Source of the DNA: DASSCW01 sp036556695
GTDB taxonomy: Bacteria > Chloroflexota > Limnocylindria > QHBO01
Reading direction: 5' to 3'
Assembly (NCBI GenBank): GCA_036556695.1
Contig: DATBIY010000021.1
Coordinates: forward strand, 1-53,688
Length of the DNA stretch: 53,688 nucleotides
The translations under genes were made by a program, and so were the position numbers. The stretch's first letter is position 1, and each line of letters starts with the position of its first letter. The notes beneath the pieces are model-generated. The model ran no database searches and had not been told where the DNA came from. It saw nothing but the letters and a program-made list of their open reading frames with translations. Positions 22,857 to 31,921 of this stretch are shown here, in pieces.

Positions 22857-23402
22857 GTGCCTGACGACGAGGACCTGGTACCGGTCAGCGTCCGGCTGGG
22901 CAACGTCGTCCCGCCGGAGGACCCGGAGGACTGGACGCGGCCACTGACCTGGGCCGCGGCGGCCGGCATGCTGCTCGGTCCGCTGGCGGCGCTCGTCTGG
23001 TTCGCACTGTGGGCCCCCGACCGGCTGAACGTGGTGCCGGGGAGCTACGCGCTGGCCGCCCTGGTGGCCCTGGGCAGCGTGCTGACCGGCGCCACGCAGC
23101 AGGGCGTGCTGCGGGCGGTCGCCGCCACCGTGGCAGCCGCGCTGTTCGCGGCGCTGGTGACGATCATCGTCGGCGCGATGACGGCCGGCGAGCGGCAGCT
23201 GGTCGAGGCCAGCCCCACGCTGGGCCAGGCATTCGGTGGCGCAGTGGCCGGCTTCGGTGGCGCTGTGGCGGCCGCAGCCCTGGCCGGTGCGCTGGCCCAT
23301 CTCCGCCGGCGGCTGCCGCGCGTGGTGGCGCCTGGCGCGGTGGCCATCGGCGTTGCCGTCCTGCTCGTGCCGGTGATCTTCGGGCCGGTCAGCTCTCTCT
23401 GA
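22857..23402 (+). CDS. Hypothetical membrane protein
   Basis: The 181-residue product starts at a GTG two bp after the CysRS stop, suggesting co-translation. It has a short acidic N-terminus (PDDEDLVPVSVRLG) and about five hydrophobic segments (for example PLTWAAAAGMLLGPLAALVW). No family is recognised. Its end overlaps the 3' end of the converging OppF gene by 14 bp. Confidence 0.7.
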   Translation: MPDDEDLVPVSVRLGNVVPPEDPEDWTRPLTWAAAAGMLLGPLAALVWFALWAPDRLNVVPGSYALAALVALGSVLTGATQQGVLRAVAATVAAALFAALVTIIVGAMTAGERQLVEASPTLGQAFGGAVAGFGGAVAAAALAGALAHLRRRLPRVVAPGAVAIGVAVLLVPVIFGPVSSL

Positions 23403-24438
23403 TCGCCTCGGGCGCCCCGCCGTCGGCGGGTGCCGTGCCGGGCGCGTCCGGACCAACCAGCAGGCAGGCAGCCTCGTGGCCGCCGCCGAGGTCGAACAGC
23501 GGCGGATCCACCGTTCGGCAGCGATCGAAGGCCACCGGGCAGCGCGGGTGGAAGCGGCAGCCTGAGGGGATGCGCGACGGATCCGGCGTCTCGCCGGCCA
23601 GGATCACCGGACGGCGCCGTGCGGAAGGGTCGGGAATCGGCACCACCGAGCGCAGAGCGCGGGTGTACGGGTGCTGCGGATCGGTGAGCACCGTGCGCGC
23701 GTCACCGGTCTCGACGATGCGGCCCAGATACATGACCGCGATGCGATCGGCGTAGGCCGCCACCGTCGACAGGTCGTGGGTGATCATCACCACCGCGATG
23801 TCGTGCTCATCAGCCAGCGCGCGGAGCAGGTTGAGCACCTCGGCCCGGATGGAGACATCCAGCATGGACACCGGCTCATCGGCCACCAACAGCCGCGGCC
23901 GCATGGCCAGGGCGGCGGCGATCGCCACCCGCTGGCGCTGGCCCCCCGACAGCTCGAACGGCAGTCGGCGCAGGTAGGCGTCGACCGGGGTCAAGCCGGC
24001 CTCTTCCAGGGCTTCGCGCACGCGGGCCCTGATCTCGCTGGCGCTGCGCAGGAGCCGATGCACCCGCAGCGGCTCGGCCACGATGTCGCCTACGCGCATC
24101 CGCGGGTTCAGCGACTCGTAGGGATCCTGAAAGATCATCTGCACGCTGCGCCGCATGCGGGCCAGTTCGCGACGAGACAGGCGGCCCAGCTCCCGGCCCT
24201 CGAGGGCAACGCTCCCCTCGCTGGCGGGCAGCAGTCCCAGCAGCAGGTTGGCGGTGGTGGTCTTGCCAGATCCGGACTCGCCCACAATGGCCAGCACCTC
24301 GCCGGGCAGCACGCTGAAGCTGACCCCGTCCACGGCGCGAATGGGCGGCGCCGGACGCAGGCGCAGGGCGTCGAGTAATGAGCGGCTTCCCTGGAAGGCC
24401 ACCGACACGTCGCGCACTACCGCCACCGGTTCAGGCAT
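23389..24438 (-). CDS. Oligopeptide/dipeptide ABC transporter ATP-binding protein (OppF-like)
   Basis: The 349-residue ABC ATPase has Walker A GESGSGKTT, Q-loop in VQMIFQDPYESLNPRM, signature LSGGQRQRV, Walker B LLVADEPVSMLD and switch HD in MITHDLSTV. The C-terminus carries the Opp/Dpp motif GCRFHPRCPVAFDRC with a later HEAACLL, which may bind an Fe-S cluster or zinc. It is the last gene of the peptide importer operon and overlaps the fused permease-ATPase gene upstream by 8 bp. It supplies the second ATPase of the heterodimer. Confidence 0.93.
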   Translation of the reverse strand: MPEPVAVVRDVSVAFQGSRSLLDALRLRPAPPIRAVDGVSFSVLPGEVLAIVGESGSGKTTTANLLLGLLPASEGSVALEGRELGRLSRRELARMRRSVQMIFQDPYESLNPRMRVGDIVAEPLRVHRLLRSASEIRARVREALEEAGLTPVDAYLRRLPFELSGGQRQRVAIAAALAMRPRLLVADEPVSMLDVSIRAEVLNLLRALADEHDIAVVMITHDLSTVAAYADRIAVMYLGRIVETGDARTVLTDPQHPYTRALRSVVPIPDPSARRRPVILAGETPDPSRIPSGCRFHPRCPVAFDRCRTVDPPLFDLGGGHEAACLLVGPDAPGTAPADGGAPEAIRES

Positions 24439-26404
24439 TCGGCGCCCCCGCGGTGCTCGCCGTGCTCGGCGCGCGCGGATCCAGCAGGAAGCAGGACGCC
24501 ACCTGCCCGTCGCCCGCCGGGTAGAGCGGCGGCACCTCCTCGCGGCAGCGGTCGAATGCGAAAGCGCAGCGCGGCTCGAAGGGGCAACCGGGCGGCATGG
24601 CGTCCAGGCGCGGCGGCGTGCCGGCGATGCCCTCCAGTCTCCGCTCCGGGTGTGCCAGGTCCGGGAACGAGCCGAGCAGCCGCTGGGTGTAGGGATGTTG
24701 CGGCGAGGCGAACACCTGCGCCGTTGCGCCCTGCTCGGCCACGCGGCCGCCGTACATCACCACCAGCCGGTCGCAGGTCTGGGCCACCACCCCCAGGTCG
24801 TGGGTGACCAGCACCACGCTCATCCCCATCTCGCCGCTGAGCTCGGAAAGCAGCTCCAGGATCTGGGCCTGGATCATCACGTCCAGGGCGGTGGTCGGCT
24901 CGTCCGCCATGATCACGTCGGGACGGCAGGCCAGGGCCAGCGCGATCATTGCGCGTTGCCGCATGCCACCCGAGTACTGGTGGGCGTAGTCGCGATACCG
25001 GGCGCGGCCAATGCCCACCCGCTCCAGCAGCTGCTCGGCGCGGCGCGTGGCCTCGCGACGGCCAGCGCGCGGCTCATGGATACGAATCGCCTCCGCCACC
25101 TGGTCGCCCACCGGCCGCACCGGGTTCAGGGCGTTCATGGCGCCCTGGAAGACGAGCGACAGGCGCGCCCAGCGGATGCTGCGCATCTCGGCGGGCTCCA
25201 GCGCGAGCAGGTCGTCGTCACCGTAGCGGACGGTGCCGCCAACGACGTGCCCGCCGGGCGGCAAGAGGCGCAGCAGCCCGAGGATGGTGGTCGTCTTCCC
25301 GCAGCCGGACTCGCCCACCAGGCCCAGCGTCTCGCCGCGATACAGGTCGAACGACACGTCGTCCACCGCGCGCAGCGGCCCGCCCGGCGAGTCGAACTCC
25401 ACCGTCAGGTTGCGCACCTCGAGCACCGGGGCGGCCGGTCCCGGCGCCAGCGAGCCGCGCCGCAAGAACGCTTCGCCGCCACGGCGCAGCAGCGAGCGCT
25501 CGCGCTCCAGGTGGTGGCGCTTGAGCCGTGGGTTCAGCGCATCCTCCAGGGCGGTGCCGAGCAGCGTCGTGCCCAGCACCACCCACACGATGGCGAAGCC
25601 CGGTGGGATGAGCGCCCACCACGCGCCAGCGGTGATGGCGCTGCGGTTGAAGGCGTGGTTCAGCATCCCGCCCCAGCTGATGACCGTCGGGTCGCCCAGC
25701 CCGATGAAAGCCAGCGTCGACTCCGACAGGATCGCCAGGCTGACCACCAGCACCGTGTTGGCGATCATCAGCGGCAGGACTGCCGGCACCACATGGCGAC
25801 GCAGGATATGCGCGTCCCCGGCGCCGATGGCCCGCGCGCGCAGCACGAACTTTCGCTCGCGGACCGACAGCGTCTGCGAGCGCACCAGCCGAGCGGTCGA
25901 AGCCCAGCCCAGCAGCCCGATGACCAATATGATGTTCAGCAGCGACTGTCCGGCGATGGCCACGATCACGATCTGCAGCGCGATCTCCGGGATCACCAGG
26001 AAGAAGTCGGTGATGCTCATCAGGCCAATGCCGATGCGCCCACCCCGGTAGCCGGCCACGATCCCGACCAGCCCGCCGATCACCGTGGTGATGGCTGCCG
26101 CCGCAAAGCCGACCAGCAGGGAGATGCGAGCGCCGTAGAACAGCGACGACAGGATGTCCTTGCCGGAGTCATCGGTGCCCAACAGGTGCGCGCCGGACGG
26201 CGGCTGGAAGATGTCGAACACGGTGACCCGTGCCGGCGCGTACGGGTCATAGGGGGAGATGAACGGCGCGGCAACGGCGGCCAGCAGCGCGAGCAGCAGC
26301 ATGCCGCCGCCGATGACACCCATCGGCCGTTGCAGCAATCGGCGCCACGACAGGCGTGCGCTGGCCGAGGGGGTCGGCGCGCTGACCTCGACCAGGGCGG
26401 TCAT
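24431..26404 (-). CDS. Fused oligopeptide ABC transporter permease-ATPase (OppC-OppD)
   Basis: The 657-residue product fuses two normally separate subunits. Residues 1-290 are an OppC-type permease: PFISPYDPYAP, LGTDDSGKDILSSLFYGARI, TM segments and the EAA-type loop RAIGAGDAHILRRHVVPAVL at about 191-210. After a basic linker (290-325), residues 326-657 are an OppD-type ATPase with Walker A GESGCGKT (364-371), signature YSGGMRQRA, Walker B VIMADEPTTALD and the terminal CPFEPRCAFAFDRC motif. The start overlaps the OppB stop (ATGA), and the stop overlaps the OppF start. Such fusions occur in other bacteria, so it is not a sequencing artefact. Confidence 0.93.
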   Translation of the reverse strand: MTALVEVSAPTPSASARLSWRRLLQRPMGVIGGGMLLLALLAAVAAPFISPYDPYAPARVTVFDIFQPPSGAHLLGTDDSGKDILSSLFYGARISLLVGFAAAAITTVIGGLVGIVAGYRGGRIGIGLMSITDFFLVIPEIALQIVIVAIAGQSLLNIILVIGLLGWASTARLVRSQTLSVRERKFVLRARAIGAGDAHILRRHVVPAVLPLMIANTVLVVSLAILSESTLAFIGLGDPTVISWGGMLNHAFNRSAITAGAWWALIPPGFAIVWVVLGTTLLGTALEDALNPRLKRHHLERERSLLRRGGEAFLRRGSLAPGPAAPVLEVRNLTVEFDSPGGPLRAVDDVSFDLYRGETLGLVGESGCGKTTTILGLLRLLPPGGHVVGGTVRYGDDDLLALEPAEMRSIRWARLSLVFQGAMNALNPVRPVGDQVAEAIRIHEPRAGRREATRRAEQLLERVGIGRARYRDYAHQYSGGMRQRAMIALALACRPDVIMADEPTTALDVMIQAQILELLSELSGEMGMSVVLVTHDLGVVAQTCDRLVVMYGGRVAEQGATAQVFASPQHPYTQRLLGSFPDLAHPERRLEGIAGTPPRLDAMPPGCPFEPRCAFAFDRCREEVPPLYPAGDGQVASCFLLDPRAPSTASTAGAPNA

Positions 26405-27411
26405 GTCTGGGTCACCCGGGGGTCCAGCCAGCCGTAGACCATATCGGCCAGGAAGTTGGCGACGACCACCGCCACCGCGATGAGCACGAAGGCGCCCTGC
26501 AGCACCGGGTAGTCGCGCTCGGAGATGGCATTGACGGTCAGGTCGCCAAGGCCCGGCCAGCTGAATACCTGCTCCACCTGGATGGCGCCGGACACGGTGA
26601 ACGCGAGGTTGAGGGCGATCAGGGTGACCATGGGCAGCATGGCGTTGCGCAGCGCGTGGTCACGAATGATGCGGAAGGTGGACAGTCCCTTGGCCTTGGC
26701 GGTGAGGATGTAGTCCTCGCTGAAGACGTCCAGCACGCTGCTGCGCATGATCAGCATGTACTCGCCCAGCAGCACCAGCGTGAACGCCAGGGTGGGCATG
26801 AGCAGGTGGCGACCCACGTCGTACAGCTCGTCCCAGAGGGAGGCGTACTCGGCGCCGATGGTCGACCGCCCGGCGGTTGGCAGGTCCAGGTAGCTGGACC
26901 CGAAGACCAGCAGCAGGATCGCCAGGAAGAAGGTGGGCAGGGACCACATGAACAGGCTGAAGGTCAGCGACACCACGTCGAGCACCGTGCCGCGTCGCCA
27001 GGCAGCCACCAGCCCCAGGATGGTACCGGTCACGATGGACAGCAGCTGCGCCGGCAAGATCAGCCAGATGGTGTTGACCAGCGCCTCTCCCAGCAGGTCG
27101 GACACCTGTTCGTCGCGATAGGCGTAGCTCATGCCCAGGTCGCCGCGGGACAGCGCTCCCAGGTAGGCGAAGTACTGCGAGTCGAAGGGAGATGCCCCCG
27201 GCTCGAGGTTGAGGAAGGTCGGCTTGTCAAGGCCGAAGCGCTCCGTCAGCGCCGCGATGGACGCCTGGCTGAGCCGAGGATCCTTCGCGCCCGCCTTGGC
27301 CGGGTCGCCGGGCAGCACGCGGAACAGGAAGAAGTTGAAGGTGATCACCACGAAGACGACCACCACCGCCCAGGCGGCCTTGCCGGCCAGGTAGCGCCCG
27401 CGTCCGCTCAT
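26401..27411 (-). CDS. Oligopeptide ABC transporter permease (OppB-like)
   Basis: The 336-residue product has about six TM segments. Its N-terminus reads YLAGKAAWAVVVVFVVITFN followed by FFLFRVLPGDPA, the OppB hallmark, and its EAA-type loop is KAKGLSTFRIIRDHALRNAM. It pairs with the permease half of the fused OppC-OppD to form the channel. The stop overlaps the start of the downstream gene by 4 bp. A TATCCT -10 box is 7 nt from its ATG, so it may be transcribed separately from the binding protein. Confidence 0.92.
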   Translation of the reverse strand: MSGRGRYLAGKAAWAVVVVFVVITFNFFLFRVLPGDPAKAGAKDPRLSQASIAALTERFGLDKPTFLNLEPGASPFDSQYFAYLGALSRGDLGMSYAYRDEQVSDLLGEALVNTIWLILPAQLLSIVTGTILGLVAAWRRGTVLDVVSLTFSLFMWSLPTFFLAILLLVFGSSYLDLPTAGRSTIGAEYASLWDELYDVGRHLLMPTLAFTLVLLGEYMLIMRSSVLDVFSEDYILTAKAKGLSTFRIIRDHALRNAMLPMVTLIALNLAFTVSGAIQVEQVFSWPGLGDLTVNAISERDYPVLQGAFVLIAVAVVVANFLADMVYGWLDPRVTQT

Positions 27412-27418
27412 GCTCGGG

Positions 27419-27424
27419 AGGATA
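27419..27424 (-). promoter_or_regulatory. -10 box (TATCCT) in front of the OppB gene, leaderless
   Basis: On the minus strand TATCCT is 7 nt upstream of the OppB ATG at 27411. It lies just after the hairpin that follows the binding-protein gene and could restart transcription of permease and ATPases. Confidence 0.45.
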
Positions 27425-27429
27425 GATGC

Positions 27430-27457
27430 GGACCGATGGCCGTCAGCACGGCCATCC
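27430..27457 (-). terminator. Hairpin between binding-protein and OppB genes
   Basis: GATGGCCGT at 27435-27443 pairs with ACGGCCATC at 27448-27456 around a 4-nt CAGC loop, and GGAC near 27430 extends it beyond one mismatch. No U-tract follows, so it may be an RNA-stabilising or attenuating hairpin that keeps binding-protein mRNA in excess. Confidence 0.55.
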
Positions 27458-27482
27458 GTCCATCACGCAGGACTGCGGCTGC

Positions 27483-29195
27483 CTACTGCACGGGACGCAG
27501 GACCGTCAGCGACTCCGGCGCTTCCAACCCGAATGTCGGGTTGTCGTTCAGCCAGCCGGTGAACGTGTCGGTGCGCCACGCCTCGCGGGTCTGCGCGTAG
27601 TACGGAACGATATACGGCACGTCGTCCAGCAGCTGCTGCTGCATCTGGTGCACGATCGCGATCCGCTCCGCCCTGTCGGTGGCGGAGCCCTGCTGTGCGT
27701 AGAGGTCGTCGTAGCCCTCGTCGCAGTAGCCGGTCTCGCTGTAGCCGGTCGGGATTTCGGCGCAGGTGGTGACGCTGAGCAGGAAGCCCGGATCGGGATC
27801 TGATCCCCAGCCCCACAGGATGATGTCGTAGTCAAACGTCGGGCAGCAGATGCTGGTCAGCGTGTCGGAGTCGAGCGCGCCGATCTCGGTCTTGACCCCG
27901 ATCTGCGCCCACATGTCCTGGATCAGCTCGGCCTCGCTGGGCGCGGTGTCGATGTCGTCCGGGAAGTTGAAGCGGAAGGTCAGGTCGCCGGTCGGGCAGC
28001 TCTGCCCAGGCTTGCACTCCCGGATCCCGTCGCCATCGGTATCGGTGTAGCCGGCCTGGTCCATCAGCGCGTTGGCTGCGGCCACGTCGTAGGGGAGGTC
28101 CGCCTCGGTGCCGATGAAGTACTCGCCCAGGCCGGGTGGCACGAACCCGACGCCCCTGCTGCCCAGGCCGAGCAGCGCCACATCGATGATCTGCTGCTTG
28201 TCCATGGCCATGGCCAGCGCGCGGCGCACCTCGACCTCCTGCAGCGCCGGGTGCCCGGTGCACTCGCCGCCATCGGCGGTCGGGCAGTTCTCGGGACTGA
28301 CCATGTTGATCAGGACGTCGCGCAGGTCGCCGCCGGCGGCCACGTCAGCCACGTGCGCCTGCACGTTCTCGGCGTTGTTGACCGCCGCGAAGGCGGTGGG
28401 TGGATACTCGCTGATGGCATCCACCTCGCCGTTCAGCAGCGCCTGGACCCGCGCGTCGGCGTTCCGGATGGTCTGCAGGATCACGCCGTCGATGAACGGC
28501 GCCCCCTTGAAGTAGTCCTCGTTCGCCTCCAGCCGGGTGAACTGCCGCCGCTGGTACTCGGCCAGCTTGAAGGGACCGGAGCCGATCATCTCCTGGTTCT
28601 GGAACTCGATCGGGTCCTCCACGTCCTCCCAGATGTGCTTTGGCAGCACGTACATGAAGACGATGTTCGCCTCGAAGTTCCCGATGGGCTCGGCAGTGGT
28701 CAGCACCACAGTCGTCTCGTCGGTGGCTTCGATGGTCTCGAAGTAGGACGCGTACGAGGGCATGTACGGGAAGTCTTCGGTGTCTTTGTAGAGCTGGATT
28801 GAGAACGCCACGTCCTCGGCGGTCAGTGGCTGGCCGTCGTGGAAGACGGCGTCATCGCGGATGTGCATCGTCCAGGTGACCCCATCCTCGGCAACCGACC
28901 AGTCGGTCGCCAGCTCCGGCACGAACTCGCCGGCCTGGTTGATGGCTATGGGCGAGTCGTAGACCAGCTCGTACAACACGTACGCCTCGGACAGCAGGCC
29001 GTTGCCCGGGTTCAGGCTGTCCGGCGAGCCGCCTATCCCGATTCGCACAGTGCCGCCGGTCGGCAGCTCGCCCTGTGAGGCGCTCGCATTCGCCGTCGGC
29101 GACGGAGTGGTGGACTGGGCGGGTGTGCAGGCGCCGATCACCAGCGCCAGGCTGATCAGGATGACGGGTCGACGGGCCCGAACGACGTGACGCAT
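27483..29195 (-). CDS. Oligopeptide/dipeptide ABC transporter substrate-binding lipoprotein
   Basis: The 570-residue product begins with a lipoprotein signal (VILISLALVIGACTPA; Cys at about 24) and a Ser/Thr/Ala linker. The mature part is a family 5 (SBP_bac_5) binding protein: GTVRIGIGGSPDSLNPGNG, ELATDWSVAEDGVTWTMHIR, DDAVFHDGQPLTAEDVAFS, DVRRALA-type VRRALAMAMDKQQI and CDEGYDDLY. The start at 29195 has GGAGGAGG at the correct spacing. It feeds the OppBCDF genes that follow on the minus strand. Confidence 0.93.
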   Translation of the reverse strand: MRHVVRARRPVILISLALVIGACTPAQSTTPSPTANASASQGELPTGGTVRIGIGGSPDSLNPGNGLLSEAYVLYELVYDSPIAINQAGEFVPELATDWSVAEDGVTWTMHIRDDAVFHDGQPLTAEDVAFSIQLYKDTEDFPYMPSYASYFETIEATDETTVVLTTAEPIGNFEANIVFMYVLPKHIWEDVEDPIEFQNQEMIGSGPFKLAEYQRRQFTRLEANEDYFKGAPFIDGVILQTIRNADARVQALLNGEVDAISEYPPTAFAAVNNAENVQAHVADVAAGGDLRDVLINMVSPENCPTADGGECTGHPALQEVEVRRALAMAMDKQQIIDVALLGLGSRGVGFVPPGLGEYFIGTEADLPYDVAAANALMDQAGYTDTDGDGIRECKPGQSCPTGDLTFRFNFPDDIDTAPSEAELIQDMWAQIGVKTEIGALDSDTLTSICCPTFDYDIILWGWGSDPDPGFLLSVTTCAEIPTGYSETGYCDEGYDDLYAQQGSATDRAERIAIVHQMQQQLLDDVPYIVPYYAQTREAWRTDTFTGWLNDNPTFGLEAPESLTVLRPVQ

Positions 29196-29344
29196 GCTGC
29201 CTCCTCCTGGGCGTCTCGGGCGCGCGCCCGCCGGCGGGCGGGGTGCGACCGGCGGACTATGGCACACGCCACGGAATCGGGTCAACGATTCCGCGGCTGT
29301 CCGCGGAATCCGGCGCCATGGCCGGGTGCGCCGGCGGAATCGGG

Positions 29345-29350
29345 CATACT
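29345..29350 (+). promoter_or_regulatory. -10 box (CATACT) of the S9 peptidase gene
   Basis: CATACT ends 8 nt before the ATG at 29359. It is part of a divergent region with the peptide-binding protein gene. Confidence 0.35.
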
Positions 29351-29358
29351 CGGCCGTA

Positions 29359-31356
29359 ATGCCTGCCCCTACCGGCCGCGCACTGGTCACTACCCAGGTG
29401 GCGCTCGAGTCGTTCAGCATGTCCGCCGACGGCCGGGGGCTGGTCTACGTCCTGCGCCGCGTGGTGCGCGGCGCGTACGTCTCACACCTGTGGTCAGTCG
29501 GCTGGGAGGGCGGCGCACCGCGACAGCTGACCAGCGGCCGCGTGCGCGACACCGCGCCAGCCATCTCGCCCAACGGCCGCTGGGTGGCCTTCGTCCGCGA
29601 GCGCGTGGGCGCCAAGGAGGATTCTCCCGCTCAGCTCTGGATCCTGTCCATGTCCGGCGGCCGGCCGTGGAAGCTGACCCGCCAGCGACACGGCGCCGGC
29701 ACGCCGCGCTGGAGCTTGGATTCCCGCACGCTGGCGTTCCTCGGCCAGGCTGGCGAGCACCGCTTCCTGGTGGGTCCCGAGCGGAAGAAGCGGAGTCCAA
29801 TCGCCTATCGCATGACGCGCACCGACTTTCGCGACGACGACTCCGGCCAGCTTTCGCGGCGCACGCACCTGTGGCGCATTGCGGCGCGACGCGGCGCGAT
29901 CGCCCGCCAGCTGACACAGGGTGATTTCGACGTGGCCGATCCGGCCTGGGCGCCGGATGGCGCATGGCTGGCATTCAGTGCCGACATGGGGCCGGACACC
30001 AACATTTCGCCGCGCGTCACCATCCATCGCGTGCCGGCGTCCGGCGGAGCGCATCGGCCGCTGGCCGAGCTGGCCGGCGACGCATGGGCTCCGGCCATCT
30101 CTCCCGATGGCCGGCGGGTCGCGTTCCGCGGTACCGACGTGCCGGATGTCCCCGACGACACCCTGACTCAGCTGTGGGTCGCTCCCATCTCCGGCGGCAC
30201 GCCACGCTGCCTGACAGCCGACCTCGACCGCTCGGTGGAGAACGGCGGCTGGGCCGACCTGGTGATGGCCGATGACGTCCCTGGTCCCATATGGCTGGAC
30301 GATCACCACCTGCTGGTCCTCGTCGGCGACCGCAGCCGCAACATCCCCTACCTCGTGACGGACCGCGGTCGCCTGACGCCCCTCACGGACGAGGATCGAC
30401 TTGTGGGCGCCGGCCTGGCGGAAGGAAGCGGCCATGTCGCCATCTCGGCCGGGCTCGACGGCCGCGCGGCAGAGCTCTATGCCCTTGACGGCGTCGAGAC
30501 GCCGCCGGCGCGGCTGCGGCGCCTTACCTCCCAGGGCTCGAACTGGCAGTCACGCTTCCCGCGGCCGCGCTGGGAGGAACGGTTCATCGACGGACCCGGC
30601 GGGCGCATCCAGGTTTGGGTTGTGTCGCCACCCGGCGCCGGGCGGGAGCCGCTGCCTGCGGTGGTGGTGTTGCACGGCGGGCCGATCGGATCATCGGCTC
30701 CGGGCGGCACCATGGACAGCACCATGCTGGCCGGCCACGGCTACCGCGTGGTCCTGCCCAACGTGCGTGGTTCCGACACGTTCGGCAGCGCATGGCTCGG
30801 AACGCTGGGCGGGCGCTGGGGCGAGGCCGATGCGGAGGATGTCGAGGCCGTGGTTGCCGCCCTGCTGGACGAGGGACTGCTGGCGCGCGGCCGCATCGGG
30901 GTCATGGGGCTGTCGTATGGAGGCTTCCTGACACAGTGGCTGGCGGGCAGCAGCGAAAGCTTCGCCGTGGCCGTCGCCGAGAACGGCGTGGCCAACCAGG
31001 CGTCGGCGTGGGGCACGTCGTTCTTCGGGGTGCACTACAACCGTCGCGCCAGGCTGGGCGATCCGCTCAGCGACGAGGGGATGCAGCAGCTGTGGCGCAC
31101 GTCGCCGCTGCGCAACGCGCAGAACATCAGGATCCCGCTGCTGATGCTGCAGTCGGCGGAGGACCAGATCTGCCCACCCGGCGACAACCAGCAGCTGTTC
31201 ACCGCTCTCAAGGTGCTCGGCCGCGAGGTCGAGTTCGTGCTGTATCCGGAGGAGCACCACGAGATGAAGACCTATGGGCGCCCGGACCGCCGCATCGACC
31301 GGATGGAGCGGATCCTGGCCTGGTTCGACCGCTACCTGAAGCGAGCTGCTACCTAG
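29359..31356 (+). CDS. S9 family peptidase (acylaminoacyl-peptidase/prolyl oligopeptidase-like)
   Basis: The 665-residue product has an N-terminal beta-propeller (about 1-400; repeated TAPAISPNGRWVAFVRE, GTPRWSLDSRTLAFLG, DPAWAPDGAWLAFS and WAPAISPDGRRVAF blades) and a C-terminal alpha/beta hydrolase. The triad is visible: Ser519 in GLSYGGF, Asp602 in SAEDQICPP, and His633/634 in EEHHEMK. No signal peptide is present, so it should cleave short peptides in the cytoplasm. It sits opposite the peptide importer, which fits peptide use. Its stop shares CTAG with the stop of the converging gene. Confidence 0.93.
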   Translation: MPAPTGRALVTTQVALESFSMSADGRGLVYVLRRVVRGAYVSHLWSVGWEGGAPRQLTSGRVRDTAPAISPNGRWVAFVRERVGAKEDSPAQLWILSMSGGRPWKLTRQRHGAGTPRWSLDSRTLAFLGQAGEHRFLVGPERKKRSPIAYRMTRTDFRDDDSGQLSRRTHLWRIAARRGAIARQLTQGDFDVADPAWAPDGAWLAFSADMGPDTNISPRVTIHRVPASGGAHRPLAELAGDAWAPAISPDGRRVAFRGTDVPDVPDDTLTQLWVAPISGGTPRCLTADLDRSVENGGWADLVMADDVPGPIWLDDHHLLVLVGDRSRNIPYLVTDRGRLTPLTDEDRLVGAGLAEGSGHVAISAGLDGRAAELYALDGVETPPARLRRLTSQGSNWQSRFPRPRWEERFIDGPGGRIQVWVVSPPGAGREPLPAVVVLHGGPIGSSAPGGTMDSTMLAGHGYRVVLPNVRGSDTFGSAWLGTLGGRWGEADAEDVEAVVAALLDEGLLARGRIGVMGLSYGGFLTQWLAGSSESFAVAVAENGVANQASAWGTSFFGVHYNRRARLGDPLSDEGMQQLWRTSPLRNAQNIRIPLLMLQSAEDQICPPGDNQQLFTALKVLGREVEFVLYPEEHHEMKTYGRPDRRIDRMERILAWFDRYLKRAAT

Positions 31357-31898
31357 CCGGGTGACTTGCGGCTGAGGCGTTGGGCCAGGCCGCCCATGGT
31401 CAGCGCCATGCCCAGGCCGATGATGCCGATCGCCGCCACCACCCGGAACGTCTCGCCGCCGATGGCGGTGGCGAACGCCAGGTAAGCGAGCACGCCGCCG
31501 GCGGCCACGCCGGAGCCGATCCACTTGAAGGCCGGTGCATCGGCTATCCAACCCGCCGCGTACATGCCCAGGCCAAGGCTGAAGGGAAAGACCGTCCACA
31601 GGGTGGTCCACTCGTTCCAGCGCTCGGTCAGGCTCATGTAGAGCAGCGTGCCGCCGATGCCCGCCAGCAGCGCACCGGGTATCACCATCCCGGCCCGAAG
31701 GCGCCGGTTCTGGCGGCCGAAGATGGCCGGCAGCAGGAAGAACAGGCTGAGCACCACCAACGCCGCGGGCCACCAGGCCCAGATCTCGGGGCTCACTCCC
31801 AGCTCGTCGATCCAGGCACGCAGCCACTCGCCGAACAGGATGGCCACGCCGATGACCAGCAGCGTCAGGCCGGCGAACAGCTCGATGGTGCGGCTCAC
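31353..31898 (-). CDS. Hypothetical membrane protein (about 6 TM segments)
   Basis: The 181-residue product is mostly hydrophobic: ELFAGLTLLVIGVAILFGEW, AWWPAALVVLSLFFLLPAIF, AGMVIPGALLAGIGGTLLYM, TLWTVFPFSLGLGMYAAGW, AGGVLAYLAFATAIGG and VVAAIGIIGLGMALTMG form about six TM segments. It has no motif that I can name; it resembles small uncharacterised DUF5668-like membrane proteins. It overlaps the S9 stop by 4 bp and is divergent from the penicillin-acylase gene. Confidence 0.7.
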   Translation of the reverse strand: MSRTIELFAGLTLLVIGVAILFGEWLRAWIDELGVSPEIWAWWPAALVVLSLFFLLPAIFGRQNRRLRAGMVIPGALLAGIGGTLLYMSLTERWNEWTTLWTVFPFSLGLGMYAAGWIADAPAFKWIGSGVAAGGVLAYLAFATAIGGETFRVVAAIGIIGLGMALTMGGLAQRLSRKSPG

Positions 31899-31907
31899 GA
31901 GCGCGAG

Positions 31908-31913
31908 TATATT
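31908..31913 (+). promoter_or_regulatory. -10 box (TATATT) of the penicillin-acylase-family gene
   Basis: TATATT ends 8 nt before the ATG at 31922, the cleanest -10 match in the window. The start codon is thus well supported and the transcript is probably leaderless. Confidence 0.55.
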
Positions 31914-31921
31914 CCGGGACC

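Noticed and set aside
24155..26437. 760-codon open frame on the plus strand
   Set aside because: It lies antisense to the OppF and fused OppC-OppD genes, whose motifs are unmistakable; its composition (Arg/Gln/His-rich) is that of a shadow frame in high-GC DNA.
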